DNA of 64,000 bases from Emticicia agri (GCF_004168285.1 NZ_SEWF01000022.1:55084-119083), one strand, 5' to 3'; shown: positions 1 to 9,140, numbered from the stretch's first letter. A program made the numbers and translations. The notes: generated from the letters alone by a model not told the origin.

Positions 1-1221
1 ATTAATATCCGCTACAATTTTATCTTTGGGCAGCGTTGGTAAAGCCGCAAAATAACCTGAACCTAACAAACCTAATTCTTCGGCCGTCATCATGGCAAAT
101 ACGATTGAGCGTTTAGGCTTCGTCGCAAGTTTCGAGTAAGCATGGGCAATCTCTAAAGCACAAGCCACACCCGAGGCATTATCGTGGGCACCGTTATAAA
201 TAGAATCTCCATTGACAGGTCTGCCAATACCCACGTGGTCGAGGTGAGCCGAGTGAATCACAAATTCGTTTTTCAGTTTAGCGTCTGAGCCTTCAATTTT
301 ACCGATAACATTATAGCTTTCAATATCTTCAAAAATCGACTCATAATGACCGCTGATGGCGCTTTTCAAGGTTTTACTCACATACTTGCCTGTTTCTACT
401 GCTTTCCAGATAGTTTCCAGGTCTTCACCCTCAGCCTGCATCAATTCTTTTAATAGAGCCACTGAAATACCCCCTGCTGCCTGAATTTTTCCGCCAAAAG
501 CAGAGGCCGAACTGGCCCTTTTTCCATCGGGCAGAATAGAAGCACCAATACCATTGACCGACATATTGTTAGAGATGGCCTTAAACTGAACAGTATTGGT
601 GGTATAATTACAAACCAACACCCCAATAGCCCCGTTTTTAGCGGCATATTCCTGCAAAGTAGCCGGATATTGTAAATGTAATTTGACATTCGCCGATAGA
701 TTATCAGGCACTTTGCGGAGGATAATCACTATTTTACCTTTTACATCCAGGTCTTTATAATCCTGAATATTGATTTTAGGGGCATCAAAGCCTGTACCTA
801 CAAAAGCTAAAGGCACATCAAAATCAACTGATTTTTTTTCGGGGTGAGGATATACATAGTAATCAATACCTAACGACAGCGGCTTTTTATCGCCGTTGGG
901 TAAAGTCAGTACCAACGAAGTATTATCTTTATTCAGTTTGCTTTTTCTGAGCGTTACTTTTTGCAGATAGGTACCATTTTCTCCGGCAGGTTGTAAACCT
1001 ATTTCTTTATATTGTTTCTGCACATAATCTACCGCCATCATAAAACCCTCTTTACCGGGCTGTCTGCCTTTCAGTTTGTCGTCGGCCAGATACACTACAT
1101 GGGCTTTTATACGATTCGTATCAATCTGATTAATGGCAGCCTGCACATCAGGATTTAATGATTTCTGGGCGCAAGCCAGTAATGGCAAAAGAGTAAGCAA
1201 AAGCAAAAACGTTCGTTTCAT
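1..1221 (-). CDS. M28 family zinc aminopeptidase, 3' end outside window
   Basis: Leftward reading frame open from the ATG at 1219-1221 to the window edge, so 407 codons are visible and the C-terminus is missing. It begins with a hydrophobic signal (MKRTFLLLLTLLPLLACAQ) that may be a lipoprotein signal (LLAC). A protease-associated (PA) type region follows in the middle. The zinc-binding peptidase motifs are near the visible end: HSAHLDHVG, GAHDNASGV and then AEELGLLGS. This order of His-x-Asp, Asp and Glu-Glu is that of M28 metallopeptidases. The likely role is exported peptide trimming. No partner gene is visible on its side. Confidence 0.9.
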   Translation of the reverse strand, partial: MKRTFLLLLTLLPLLACAQKSLNPDVQAAINQIDTNRIKAHVVYLADDKLKGRQPGKEGFMMAVDYVQKQYKEIGLQPAGENGTYLQKVTLRKSKLNKDNTSLVLTLPNGDKKPLSLGIDYYVYPHPEKKSVDFDVPLAFVGTGFDAPKINIQDYKDLDVKGKIVIILRKVPDNLSANVKLHLQYPATLQEYAAKNGAIGVLVCNYTTNTVQFKAISNNMSVNGIGASILPDGKRASSASAFGGKIQAAGGISVALLKELMQAEGEDLETIWKAVETGKYVSKTLKSAISGHYESIFEDIESYNVIGKIEGSDAKLKNEFVIHSAHLDHVGIGRPVNGDSIYNGAHDNASGVACALEIAHAYSKLATKPKRSIVFAMMTAEELGLLGSGYFAALPTLPKDKIVADIN

Positions 1222-1624
1222 TATTTTCGGCAGGTATTGTTTGTTGAAAAACTTTTCCGCTAAGATAGGGAAAAAATGGTTAGCGTTGAGTTGGAGGGGT
1301 GGAAAAGTGGTAACACTTCGTAATTGAGAGGAAAGAGAATCTTATTAAAAAGTGCCTTGAGGGTTTACCAATAGATTCAACTATTGTTACCAGTAGTTCT
1401 AACAGATGAATGGGCAGAACTCTGGATAAGTAAACACAGAAGAATCTTCGCCAAACTATCGATACCTCACAGTTTCCAAATTTAAAATCAGGCATATAAT
1501 ATTTCATAGGAACTACTATGCCGTTTGGTTTATAATGCTATCACCCCTTGTTCGGCTGAATATACATTCAGTCGCTGTATCATCTGTTCTCTGAACGACA
1601 AAATAACATTCAAAATAATTAGTT
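1222..1624. other. intergenic region upstream of the M28 gene
   Basis: No convincing gene is seen. The left part should carry the M28 gene promoter, reading leftward. The right part carries the left arm of the large inverted repeat described separately. Short open frames here lack family features. Confidence 0.5.
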
Positions 1625-1749
1625 TTGTATAATTGCCGCAAAAAAAAGGCTGATACATCAGCTATAATTTTATTGCGGATTAAAACCAGACGACAAAATG
1701 CCGTTCAGAGAACGGCTGACACTACGACTGAATGTATATTCAGCCGAAC
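1550..1749. repeat. 200-bp nested inverted repeat, MITE-like or regulatory
   Basis: The outer arms 1550-1574 and 1725-1749 are perfect 25-bp reverse complements (GTTCGGCTGAATATACATTC and onward). A second pair of arms, around 1586-1603 and 1694-1715, matches less well and contains GTTCTCTGAACG and CGTTCAGAGAACG. Each arm is itself a small hairpin, for example CTGAAT-ATAC-ATTCAG. The centre holds a further CCGCAA/TTGCGG pair. The right half overlaps the start of the toxin reading frame. No transposase or clear target duplication is seen. Confidence 0.75.
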
Positions 1750-4700
1750 GGGGGTTATCCTGAAAGATGAAATAAACTCATTAGATGCAGAAATAGCCTG
1801 GCAGGTGCCGGATGCTTACGTAGCTGAAAGCCAGTTGCAACCGATGCCTATATCTACTTACATTTCTTCTATCCCAAGAAGCATTACACCAACTGTGCTG
1901 ACCGTAAGTGCCAGTAGCTTAAAAGTTGCCGCTACCGAGTTCGTAACTCTTACGGCCTCAGGATGTGAGTATGGGCGTGTCATCTGGAAAGCAGGCTTAG
2001 AAGTAGTGCAAAATCCTACGACCAGTATGCCAACACTTACCCGCCAGGGCCCTGGAATCTATCAGGCCATGTGTGTGGGCGACTATACAGTAAACCAGGA
2101 CTGGGTAATGGTAAAAGTAGACCTCAATGGCTCTCTTACACCAATTGTAACCGGAGGTACTGCTGCTTGTTCTACTCAAACATTAACTTTAACAGCAAGA
2201 GGTGCACCTGCTAATTCAGGTGAGACAGTCTGGAACTATCAATGGTTTACTATTAAAACAGATCCGATCTCTCAAAAAGACTGGAGAGAAAACCATAGCT
2301 CAATGCCGAATATATTTGACGATAAGCCGGGTATATTCAACGAAACTACGCAGAATACGCTTACTGTAACGGGCCCAGGTACTTATTATGTGCGTATTAT
2401 CAACAACAATGGATATAAATCTGTTATCAAAGAATATACAGTACAGCCTGCTATACCCGCTACAGTAAAAGCAACTAATGATAGCCCTACACCAGAAGGC
2501 AACCCACTGGTATTAACCGCCACTGATATAGCCGGAGCAACCTATGCCTGGACAGGCCCCAATAGTTATACAGCTAATACCCGTACAACAACCCGCACCA
2601 ATTTTGAGGCAAGTATGGGGGGTATCTATACAGTAACCATTACAACAGCAGCCAGTGCAGGAGGATGTAGCGTAACAGCCACTACAGAGGTGATTCCTGC
2701 CAATTGTGATATTTACATAAAGGCCACTAACCCTGCAAATAATCAGGAAGTTTATAGCCTGCCTCGTAAAACAGGTGGAGGTTTTAACCCTCTCACACTC
2801 AAAATTGAAAACCTGAATGGTACAACTGCCAATTTAACCCCATACAATATTCAATGGATGCTGAATGGTAACCCAATGGTAGATGCGCCAAATGCCCCTA
2901 CCCTAAGCATTGATAAAATAGGAGAATATGTAGCCATATTAAGTCTAAAACTCAGACCGGAGAATACTTGCACTGCTAAAGTAGATATTAATGCCATCCC
3001 TTGTAAAGTATATGATCAGGTACCAACTTGCGGTACTGCACCAGGAAATATTGAAGTTCCTTCTACCACAGCAGCAGGCATCAATCTTGCTTCAGGAGAT
3101 AAATTTACTGTAGCTGATTATACGGTAGTTGTAACAGAGATAACAAATGGTGGTGCGGGAGGATGGAATGGGAAAGGCTATATTGAATTTAGGTTGATAA
3201 ATAATATAGCTATTAGTAAAGTTTCTGTATTGTTAGAAAATGCAGTAATCAATGAATGTTATCAGCTCGCTGGAGGAAAGATAATAACTGAATATGATAA
3301 TGAATGGAAAGGTATTTTAGATGTTGATAATGCCATAGCTGAAGCTAAAGCATTTTTTGAAGGAATAGGGGATGTATTAGATGATTTGCGACTTTGGGGA
3401 AACCAATTTACTGATTCAGAAGAAGATAAGGATGCGATTAGAGAGTTATTATCGAAACTTAAAGAGTTTAGAAAAGAAATAGTTGAGGACATTGATTACA
3501 ATCAGACCCAGATTAATGCCATACTAGTTGAACTAGATGCTGAAATAGCAGCTATAGATGATTATCTGTCAACTGCAGGAGGTAGGATGGCTAATCAAAG
3601 AACCAAAGAAGAATCTGCTGCTTTAGCAGATAAAGTTCAAGTGATTAAAGCCAAAGCTGGGAGCTTAGAAGCAAAAATTTGGCAACCAATTGTCAATGGC
3701 ATTTGTGATAAGGGGCATAATGAAGTTGTTTATTATTGTGGTAGTTCTGATGGTATTATTGCACCGGGACAATGTGGGTTAATACCGGTTTGTGTGTGGG
3801 CAGATAGACAATATGTTTTCCCAAGTACTACAGCATTTGCTTGTGGAGTAATTGACGGATTTTACAATGACATTAAAAGTCAGGTGGAATCTACGGCTAA
3901 TCTTTTTAGTTGTATAACTGCCATAGTTAGTAACCCAAGTTCTGCCCCTAAAAATCCTTCTTGCCGCAAAGCTATGGATCAATTTGCAGCTCCAATGAAA
4001 ATGATTCTAGGTTTATGGCAAAGTGAAAATAGAAGACAACTCTGGGAAGGTGCAAAGAAACAGTTTAGTAATTATGTAGGCTTGTTTACATGTACAGGAA
4101 GTTATGCTTTTCCTAATGAATGTGATTATTTACAAGGGAGAATTGCAGGAGAATTTGTATCCGGATTCCTGATTAATCCGGGAGGTATTGCCATGAAAGG
4201 GACAAAAATGGCTTTAACAGCAGCTAAACTTGGAGGAGCCATCAAGGTAATAGACCAAGTTGCAGAGGTTCCTGCAAAAATATCCAGAGCTGTTATGAAT
4301 ACGGGTGGAAGGGTAGCAAAAGGCGTAACTAAACAAACAGCAAAATACTTATCATCCACTGGACAATTATTAGGAGAGTGGGTAGGTGGTGTATTTAAAT
4401 TTACAAAGTCAACGGAAATAAATCCAGCAACTTGGAAGAAAGTAAGAACAATAGGAAATGTAGAGTTTGATGAATTAGGAACAGGTGGACAAGGCCGTAA
4501 AGTAGGAACAATTGAGGTTTGGCAAGAATGCGTAACAGGTGGTAGCGGAGGACGTTTAGCTTCTCCTAGTGGATGTAAAGAAGCAATAAAAGCTATAGCG
4601 GGAAGTGTTAGTAAATTTACAAAAGCATCAGAATGGTTTACTTTTATACGAGGTTGTAATAATTGCAAGTTATGGAACACTTTACTTGAAAAGTACAAGA

Positions 4701-5152
4701 ATTGGGGAAGAAAATCAATAGATCATTTAGATGACATTGATAAAATAAAGAAAAAGTTCGGAGATGGTTTAAAAGTAGTTTATAACTGTTTTGGTTTTCC
4801 AGACTTTTCACCTTTTATTCCTAATATTGGAGGTTTTGAAGCTGCTGTTGAAATAACCATGAATAATGATAGGAGTAATGCAGATTATAAGAATGCTTAT
4901 GAAAAGCTGACTGAAGAATTAACTAAAAGGAATATACCAGTTCCAAGTCATAAAAATTATATACCAATTATTATTGACTCAGACGGTTCACAGATAACTT
5001 ATACTTGGCACCACCATGAGGATGGAAAGCATATGTTATTAGTTCCTCATTCTATAAATTCAGAATTTGATCATATTGGAGGGAAAGCAATTGTACAAGC
5101 AGGTCTTAAGGATAAATTGCCAGAATTTCGTAGTAAAGGAATTTGCGATTAA
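1625..5152 (+). CDS. Polymorphic toxin with C-terminal WHH nuclease; 5' end probably disrupted
   Basis: An 1175-residue frame if the TTG at 1625 is used. Residues ~90-350 look like Ig/PKD-type modules (ATYAWTGPNSY). A charged, coiled-coil-like stretch lies near 590-690, and a hydrophobic pretoxin-like region near 725-910. The C-terminus carries TWHHHEDGKHMLLVP with WHHH at 1128-1131, followed by HIGG, the signature of WHH-type HNH/EndoVII-superfamily nuclease toxins. The expected product cuts nucleic acid in rival cells. The next gene is a SUKH immunity gene 18 bp downstream. No signal peptide is present, and the first ~50 residues are encoded within the inverted repeat, so the original 5' end may be lost or replaced. 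The true start is unknown; the first internal ATG is at 1844. Confidence 0.8.
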   Translation: MYNCRKKKADTSAIILLRIKTRRQNAVQRTADTTTECIFSRTGVILKDEINSLDAEIAWQVPDAYVAESQLQPMPISTYISSIPRSITPTVLTVSASSLKVAATEFVTLTASGCEYGRVIWKAGLEVVQNPTTSMPTLTRQGPGIYQAMCVGDYTVNQDWVMVKVDLNGSLTPIVTGGTAACSTQTLTLTARGAPANSGETVWNYQWFTIKTDPISQKDWRENHSSMPNIFDDKPGIFNETTQNTLTVTGPGTYYVRIINNNGYKSVIKEYTVQPAIPATVKATNDSPTPEGNPLVLTATDIAGATYAWTGPNSYTANTRTTTRTNFEASMGGIYTVTITTAASAGGCSVTATTEVIPANCDIYIKATNPANNQEVYSLPRKTGGGFNPLTLKIENLNGTTANLTPYNIQWMLNGNPMVDAPNAPTLSIDKIGEYVAILSLKLRPENTCTAKVDINAIPCKVYDQVPTCGTAPGNIEVPSTTAAGINLASGDKFTVADYTVVVTEITNGGAGGWNGKGYIEFRLINNIAISKVSVLLENAVINECYQLAGGKIITEYDNEWKGILDVDNAIAEAKAFFEGIGDVLDDLRLWGNQFTDSEEDKDAIRELLSKLKEFRKEIVEDIDYNQTQINAILVELDAEIAAIDDYLSTAGGRMANQRTKEESAALADKVQVIKAKAGSLEAKIWQPIVNGICDKGHNEVVYYCGSSDGIIAPGQCGLIPVCVWADRQYVFPSTTAFACGVIDGFYNDIKSQVESTANLFSCITAIVSNPSSAPKNPSCRKAMDQFAAPMKMILGLWQSENRRQLWEGAKKQFSNYVGLFTCTGSYAFPNECDYLQGRIAGEFVSGFLINPGGIAMKGTKMALTAAKLGGAIKVIDQVAEVPAKISRAVMNTGGRVAKGVTKQTAKYLSSTGQLLGEWVGGVFKFTKSTEINPATWKKVRTIGNVEFDELGTGGQGRKVGTIEVWQECVTGGSGGRLASPSGCKEAIKAIAGSVSKFTKASEWFTFIRGCNNCKLWNTLLEKYKNWGRKSIDHLDDIDKIKKKFGDGLKVVYNCFGFPDFSPFIPNIGGFEAAVEITMNNDRSNADYKNAYEKLTEELTKRNIPVPSHKNYIPIIIDSDGSQITYTWHHHEDGKHMLLVPHSINSEFDHIGGKAIVQAGLKDKLPEFRSKGICD

Positions 5153-5170
5153 ACTAAAAATATTACAATC

Positions 5171-5677
5171 ATGAACTTGAATAATTTTATTTCAAAAAAC
5201 TTTTTAATAGAGTATAACCTTCCCGAAAACTTAGAAAATATTGAAAAGTTTGAAGGGAATTGGGAAATTGTTATACCAGATTCTTATAAAAACTGGTTGC
5301 AGTCTTCCTCTTCAACGTTATTCAACTCTAATAGTAAAACTCTCTCTGAAAATGTGAATATTGGAGAAAGAATAAAGTTATATTCTATTAAAATGATAGA
5401 GTATAATTTAAAAGAACGAAGGCCTTTCAGACAAGAAGCAAAGATAATTTTTGAAAGTGAGGATAATATGCTTCAAATAGGAAAAACTGATTACGGACAA
5501 TCTATATTTATAGGTATTAAAGGGAGTGAAGAAGGAAAAATATTCATGTTTGAAGATATGAATGATAGTGATATAATAGAAAATGAAGATGGTTTCTTCT
5601 TATTCCCAAGCTTTAAAATTAGCAATACTTTTGAAGATTTTCTTGAGTTAATTTTTGCGATATCGGAACCTTACTAA
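5171..5677 (+). CDS. SUKH (SMI1/KNR4-type) immunity protein
   Basis: A 168-residue cytoplasmic-looking protein with no signal or membrane segment. It has the SMI1/KNR4 fold hallmarks: the N-terminal WEIVIPDSYKNWL segment, a central YGQSIFIGIKGSEEGKIFMF strand region and a final NTFEDFLELI helix. SUKH proteins are the commonest immunity partners of nuclease toxins, including the WHH class. Its position 18 bp after the WHH toxin, on the same strand, supports binding and neutralising that domain. An IS5-family element begins one or two bases after its stop codon, so the frame is intact but its downstream sequence has been replaced. Confidence 0.88.
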   Translation: MNLNNFISKNFLIEYNLPENLENIEKFEGNWEIVIPDSYKNWLQSSSSTLFNSNSKTLSENVNIGERIKLYSIKMIEYNLKERRPFRQEAKIIFESEDNMLQIGKTDYGQSIFIGIKGSEEGKIFMFEDMNDSDIIENEDGFFLFPSFKISNTFEDFLELIFAISEPY

Positions 5678-5678
5678 T

Positions 5679-6627
5679 GAAGCTGTTTAAACTTTTCAAA
5701 AGTATCCCCAAATAGGTGTTAATTTTGAGGTGCGAATCACAAGATAAAACACCTAATGGGAATACTCAACAAAAGTACTATTGAAAAGTGGATTTTACCT
5801 AATTTAACAATTGGAAAGCGTGGATTTGAGACAACAGCACCTTTAATTGAAGTTGTTGAATGTATTTTTCACCGATTAAAAACAGGCTGTCAATGGAGAG
5901 AATTACCCACAAAAGAATTCTTTACAACGAAGCAATTGTCATGGCAATCTGTGTATTACTATCGCCGGGCGACCCCGTTTAATAAGTGGTCAAAAAGTGG
6001 ATGTTGGCAAAAAGTTTGGATAGATATATTAAGTTCAAATCGGCACTATTTAGATTTATCCAGTATTGAATTTGATGGGTCTCACACACCTGCTAAGAAT
6101 GGTGGTGATGCTATTGGTTATCAGGGACGTAAAGCATGTAATACAACAAATGCGCTATTTATGTCTGATAATCAAGGTATTGTGCTTGGGATGTCAACTC
6201 CTCAAGCAGGACAACATCATGATTTGTTTGAAATAGAATTCCTATTCAAAGAAATATGCAACCTTTTGAAAAAGGCAGGAGTAAACCTTAATGGACTATT
6301 TTTAAACGCTGACCCAGGTTTTGATGGAGAGAATTTTCGTAAAACCTGTGAAAATGAAAATATAATACCGAATATTAAGCCAAATCCAAGAAATAATTCA
6401 AAGGCACAAAGCTTTGAATCATTTCAAAAAGGTACTCACATATTCGATGAAGAATTCTACAAGAATAGGTCAGTTATTGAGCATTCAAATGCGTGGATTG
6501 ATGGGTTTAAAGCTCTGTTAGTGAGGTTTGAGTTTTCAGTTAAAAATTGGGTATCATTCCATTTTATCGCATTCTCAGTTATCTTTTTACGTAAAATCAA
6601 TAAAAAAAGAAAAGTTTAAACAGCCTC
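5679..6627 (+). mobile_element. IS5-family insertion sequence, complete
   Basis: The ends are 19-bp imperfect inverted repeats: GAAGCTGTTTAAACTTTTC at 5679-5697 and the complement of GAGGCTGTTTAAACTTTTC at 6609-6627, with one mismatch. The flanking trinucleotide AAT occurs on both sides (5676-5678 and 6628-6630), a plausible 3-bp target duplication. It encloses one intact transposase gene. The left end lies directly at the stop codon of the SUKH gene. Confidence 0.88.
5756..6619 (+). CDS. IS5-family transposase
   Basis: A 287-residue DDE transposase. The N-terminal part has the family's RLKTGCQWRELP motif and the HRLKTG helix. Catalytic acidic residues lie in IEFDGSHTPAKNGG, LNADPGFDG and RSVIEHSNAWIDGF (DDE order). 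Length and motifs fit an uninterrupted IS5-type enzyme. The stop is 8 bp from the right inverted repeat, so the gene fills the element. It could mobilise the palindromic MITE at 40053-40212, whose ends are similar. Confidence 0.92.
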   Translation: MGILNKSTIEKWILPNLTIGKRGFETTAPLIEVVECIFHRLKTGCQWRELPTKEFFTTKQLSWQSVYYYRRATPFNKWSKSGCWQKVWIDILSSNRHYLDLSSIEFDGSHTPAKNGGDAIGYQGRKACNTTNALFMSDNQGIVLGMSTPQAGQHHDLFEIEFLFKEICNLLKKAGVNLNGLFLNADPGFDGENFRKTCENENIIPNIKPNPRNNSKAQSFESFQKGTHIFDEEFYKNRSVIEHSNAWIDGFKALLVRFEFSVKNWVSFHFIAFSVIFLRKINKKRKV

Positions 6628-6652
6628 AATAATAAAAAATGCAAAAACAATA

Positions 6653-7018
6653 ATGCAAAAAAAACTATCCATAGTACTTATTACCCTAAGCATACTATGG
6701 GGCTGTGCAGATGAATTGCTTCCCACTCCTACAGGCAATCAGCTAAAAGGAGTGATTAAAACTTTTGTCCTGAAAACAGCATTAGCTACAACCAAAACTA
6801 TCTGGGAGTATGAGGAGAAAACCAAAAGAATAACAGGCTTTAAAACATATAATGTAGCCGATAATGCTTTACTGAATAGTGAGACTTATATAAGAGATAC
6901 CAGTGGCAAAGTATTATCAGCAAAAGTAGTCTTTGCCGATGCCAAACAAAACTATGAACGTACTTACGAGTACAATAATCAGGGTAGGCTGGCAAAAATA
7001 ACAGAAACACTGGGCTGA
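6653..7018 (+). CDS. Small lipoprotein with YD-like C-terminus, possibly truncated
   Basis: A 121-residue protein with a lipoprotein signal (lipobox LWGC, Cys near residue 18). The remainder is a beta-rich region ending in YERTYEYNNQGRLAKITETLG. The YEYNNQGRL stretch resembles the YD/RHS-type beta motifs common in secreted Bacteroidota proteins. It stops right after that motif, so the gene may be the shortened head of a longer protein. It starts 26 bp after the IS5-type element, which may have separated it from an earlier operon with the toxin. Function not recognised. Confidence 0.6.
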   Translation: MQKKLSIVLITLSILWGCADELLPTPTGNQLKGVIKTFVLKTALATTKTIWEYEEKTKRITGFKTYNVADNALLNSETYIRDTSGKVLSAKVVFADAKQNYERTYEYNNQGRLAKITETLG

Positions 7019-7048
7019 TTCAGGCTTATACACACAGAAGAATCTCTT

Positions 7049-8032
7049 CTACATTAGTAACCCAACCCTTTTAGCATGCAGAATAGCTTCATCTGTATGC
7101 TTAAACTGGCAGATATGAATGTTTTTATTGGTGATGGCATTCAGCATTTCTAAGGTAATATTTTCTTTTTCTGCACTGATGTTTCTGATATATATAGCTG
7201 TAATCTGCTCAGGATATTTATTAGCAATAGCCCTATAAATTTCGGGGTCTTTTTGTGAGTTGTCGCCTAATAAAACAAATTTTTGTTTCGGAAAAGCATG
7301 CAGAATTCTTATGACCCGAGCCAGTTTTCCCTGATGTTTGGTTTGACCGGTTTTCAATAATTGATACCATTTTTTTATCTGATTCAGTAAAAAGGCTCCT
7401 TTGGGTAAGTCGTTATGCTTGAAAAATTCATTCAGGTAATCATACAGATTCCATTCGCTACTTGAAACATAAAAAAACGGATTGAGTAAATCAGGAGTTG
7501 TATAGGTCAGCGAAAGCAATTGATAAAATTTCACTACATCTGCAAAAGTTTTTCGGCTACGAGGATTTTTAGTAAACATCACCCGCAGTTTTTTACCCGT
7601 ATTGGCAGAGTGAGAAACAAGCACAGTATCGTCAATATCAGAGATAAAACCATACTGAGTTGAATGTGGTATAAAAATTTTGCCTTTACCCGAAACAATT
7701 GACTGGTTTTGCTCATTTACTACATGAATGGTTATTTCGTGCCACCCGGCGTCCACTTCGGTGTCAGATTGCCATTCAAATTTAAAAAAACCATCCGATT
7801 CGGTCGTATTATACAATTGCTTATTACCCCATTGCAAACTTACACGAATATTAGCTAATGGTTTTACAAAAAACAGCCTTACTAATTGCAGCGTATTAAT
7901 AATAAGATTATCACTGAATTTATCCGGTTTAGCGGGTTTCCCTGCAAGTACATGCCCATAAACAACCAGATTATGAGTATGACCGTAGCCATGATATACC
8001 TTTACGAAAACATCTGAATTTTTAATTTCCAT
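7049..8032 (-). CDS. App1-like phosphatidate phosphatase (DUF2183)
   Basis: A 327-residue protein if the ATG at 8030-8032 is used; an ATG nine bases upstream would overlap the opposite gene. An N-terminal beta-domain (to ~120) precedes the catalytic domain with FISDIDDTVLVSH, a DxDxT-type HAD motif, then FFYVSSSEWNLYDYL and KFVLLGDNSQKDPEIY. These are the conserved blocks of the DUF2183/App1 catalytic domain, which dephosphorylates phosphatidate to diacylglycerol in yeast. No signal peptide is seen. It is divergent from, and directly abuts, a diacylglycerol kinase performing the opposite reaction. Confidence 0.85.
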   Translation of the reverse strand: MEIKNSDVFVKVYHGYGHTHNLVVYGHVLAGKPAKPDKFSDNLIINTLQLVRLFFVKPLANIRVSLQWGNKQLYNTTESDGFFKFEWQSDTEVDAGWHEITIHVVNEQNQSIVSGKGKIFIPHSTQYGFISDIDDTVLVSHSANTGKKLRVMFTKNPRSRKTFADVVKFYQLLSLTYTTPDLLNPFFYVSSSEWNLYDYLNEFFKHNDLPKGAFLLNQIKKWYQLLKTGQTKHQGKLARVIRILHAFPKQKFVLLGDNSQKDPEIYRAIANKYPEQITAIYIRNISAEKENITLEMLNAITNKNIHICQFKHTDEAILHAKRVGLLM

Positions 8033-8908
8033 ATGACACAAACTAATACTAAAATACTTTTTATAGTTAATCCTGTTTCAGGGAGGAATAATACCAACTG
8101 GGCTGCTTTAATAACTGATTATTTTAAATCAACACAACACTCCATTCAAATTTACGAGCTGACAAAAACCTGTAATATAGAAACAATAAAAGAGCAGATT
8201 AAGTTATTTGCTCCTTATCAGGTGGTTGCTGTCGGGGGTGATGGTACAATAAAATTAGTGGCTGAATGTCTGCTTAATACCCATATTAAGTTAGGCATTT
8301 TTCCGGCTGGTTCAGCCAATGGAATGGCCGCTGAATTTAAAATCAATGCAGAGAATGCGCTGGATGTCATTGCCAGAGGCTTTTCAAAAAAAATCCACTT
8401 AACTAATATCAACAATCAGTTATGTATCCATTTAAGTGATATTGGGCTGAATGCCTATGCCATGAAAAGGTTTAAAAATCAGAAAGTAAGAGGGATGTGG
8501 GGATATTTTATTGCTTCTCTGAAAGTATTGGCTCAGAATCCAAAAATGGAAATCAGCATGCGTATAGACAAAAAAGTTGTTAAAGTAGAAGCTGAAATGA
8601 TTGTCATTGCCAATGCCACGCAATACGGCACAGGTGCCGTTATCAATCCGGTTGGGCGATTGGATGATGAATTATTTGAGGTAGTGGTGATTAAGAAAAT
8701 ATCTATCCGGGAGGTTTTCAAAATGGTTTTTACACATAAGGAATATGATTTGAATAAAACCGAAGTTTTTCAGGCCACTTCGTTAGCCATGCACTCTGCC
8801 AGAAAGGTACATTTTCAGATTGATGGAGAATATCTCGGCAAAATACAAAGCCTGAAAGTTGAAATTATCCCCGATGCGCTCGAAGTAGTTGTACCGGAGG
8901 AAGAATAA
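8033..8908 (+). CDS. Diacylglycerol kinase family lipid kinase (YegS/BmrU type)
   Basis: A 291-residue protein with the lipid-kinase signatures FIVNPVSGRNN at the N-terminus, VAVGGDGTIKLVAECL and LGIFPAGSANGMAAEF. The C-terminal beta-domain ends with DGEYL, typical of the YegS/DagK family. It would phosphorylate diacylglycerol or a related lipid at the membrane. Its start codon is adjacent to that of the divergent phosphatase in the palindrome CATATG, so any promoter or ribosome-binding site must lie inside the phosphatase gene. Confidence 0.9.
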   Translation: MTQTNTKILFIVNPVSGRNNTNWAALITDYFKSTQHSIQIYELTKTCNIETIKEQIKLFAPYQVVAVGGDGTIKLVAECLLNTHIKLGIFPAGSANGMAAEFKINAENALDVIARGFSKKIHLTNINNQLCIHLSDIGLNAYAMKRFKNQKVRGMWGYFIASLKVLAQNPKMEISMRIDKKVVKVEAEMIVIANATQYGTGAVINPVGRLDDELFEVVVIKKISIREVFKMVFTHKEYDLNKTEVFQATSLAMHSARKVHFQIDGEYLGKIQSLKVEIIPDALEVVVPEEE

Positions 8909-8945
8909 AGAGATTCAGATAATAATCATTTATACATCAACAAAA

Positions 8946-8973
8946 AAGCACCTAACATTTCTGCTAAGTGCTT
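8946..8973 (-). terminator. Possible former terminator of tRNA-Val
   Basis: Short stem AAGCAC/GTGCTT (8946-8951 and 8968-8973) followed on the minus strand by TTTTTTG. It lies just beyond the displaced tRNA 3' half and so is probably the terminator the tRNA gene used before island insertion. It could also end the lipid-kinase transcript. Confidence 0.45.
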
Positions 8974-8983
8974 GATTATCAGT

Positions 8984-9030
8984 GTGGGAGTTGAGGGATT
9001 CGAACCCCCGGCCCTCTGCTTGTAAGGCAG
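8984..9030. repeat. attL: displaced 3' half of tRNA-Val
   Basis: Exactly identical for 47 bp to 34383-34429. It covers the tRNA from the anticodon arm (TGTAAGGCAG on the plus strand) to the acceptor 3' end. Beyond 9030 the sequence diverges (TATTTTAAAT), so this copy cannot fold into a tRNA. Confidence 0.92.
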
Positions 9031-9140
9031 TATTTTAAATAATAATACAACCTATCGAATCATTATAAAATATTGGTTATTAGTAATTTACAAAAAATAT
9101 ATTATAAATTTTTATCTTCATTTATCTATTTTTATTACTT

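Noticed and set aside
4126..4698. 190-codon open frame on the minus strand within the toxin gene
   Set aside because: It is antisense to a well-supported coding region and has no family features.
1434..7045. 14-bp repeat ACACAGAAGAATCT on both sides of the WHH toxin cassette (1434-1447 and 7032-7045)
   Set aside because: Several 14-bp matches are expected by chance in 64 kb, and no other boundary feature supports it.
8984..9030. Second functional tRNA-Val gene
   Set aside because: Only the 3' half is present; no D arm or 5' acceptor strand follows.
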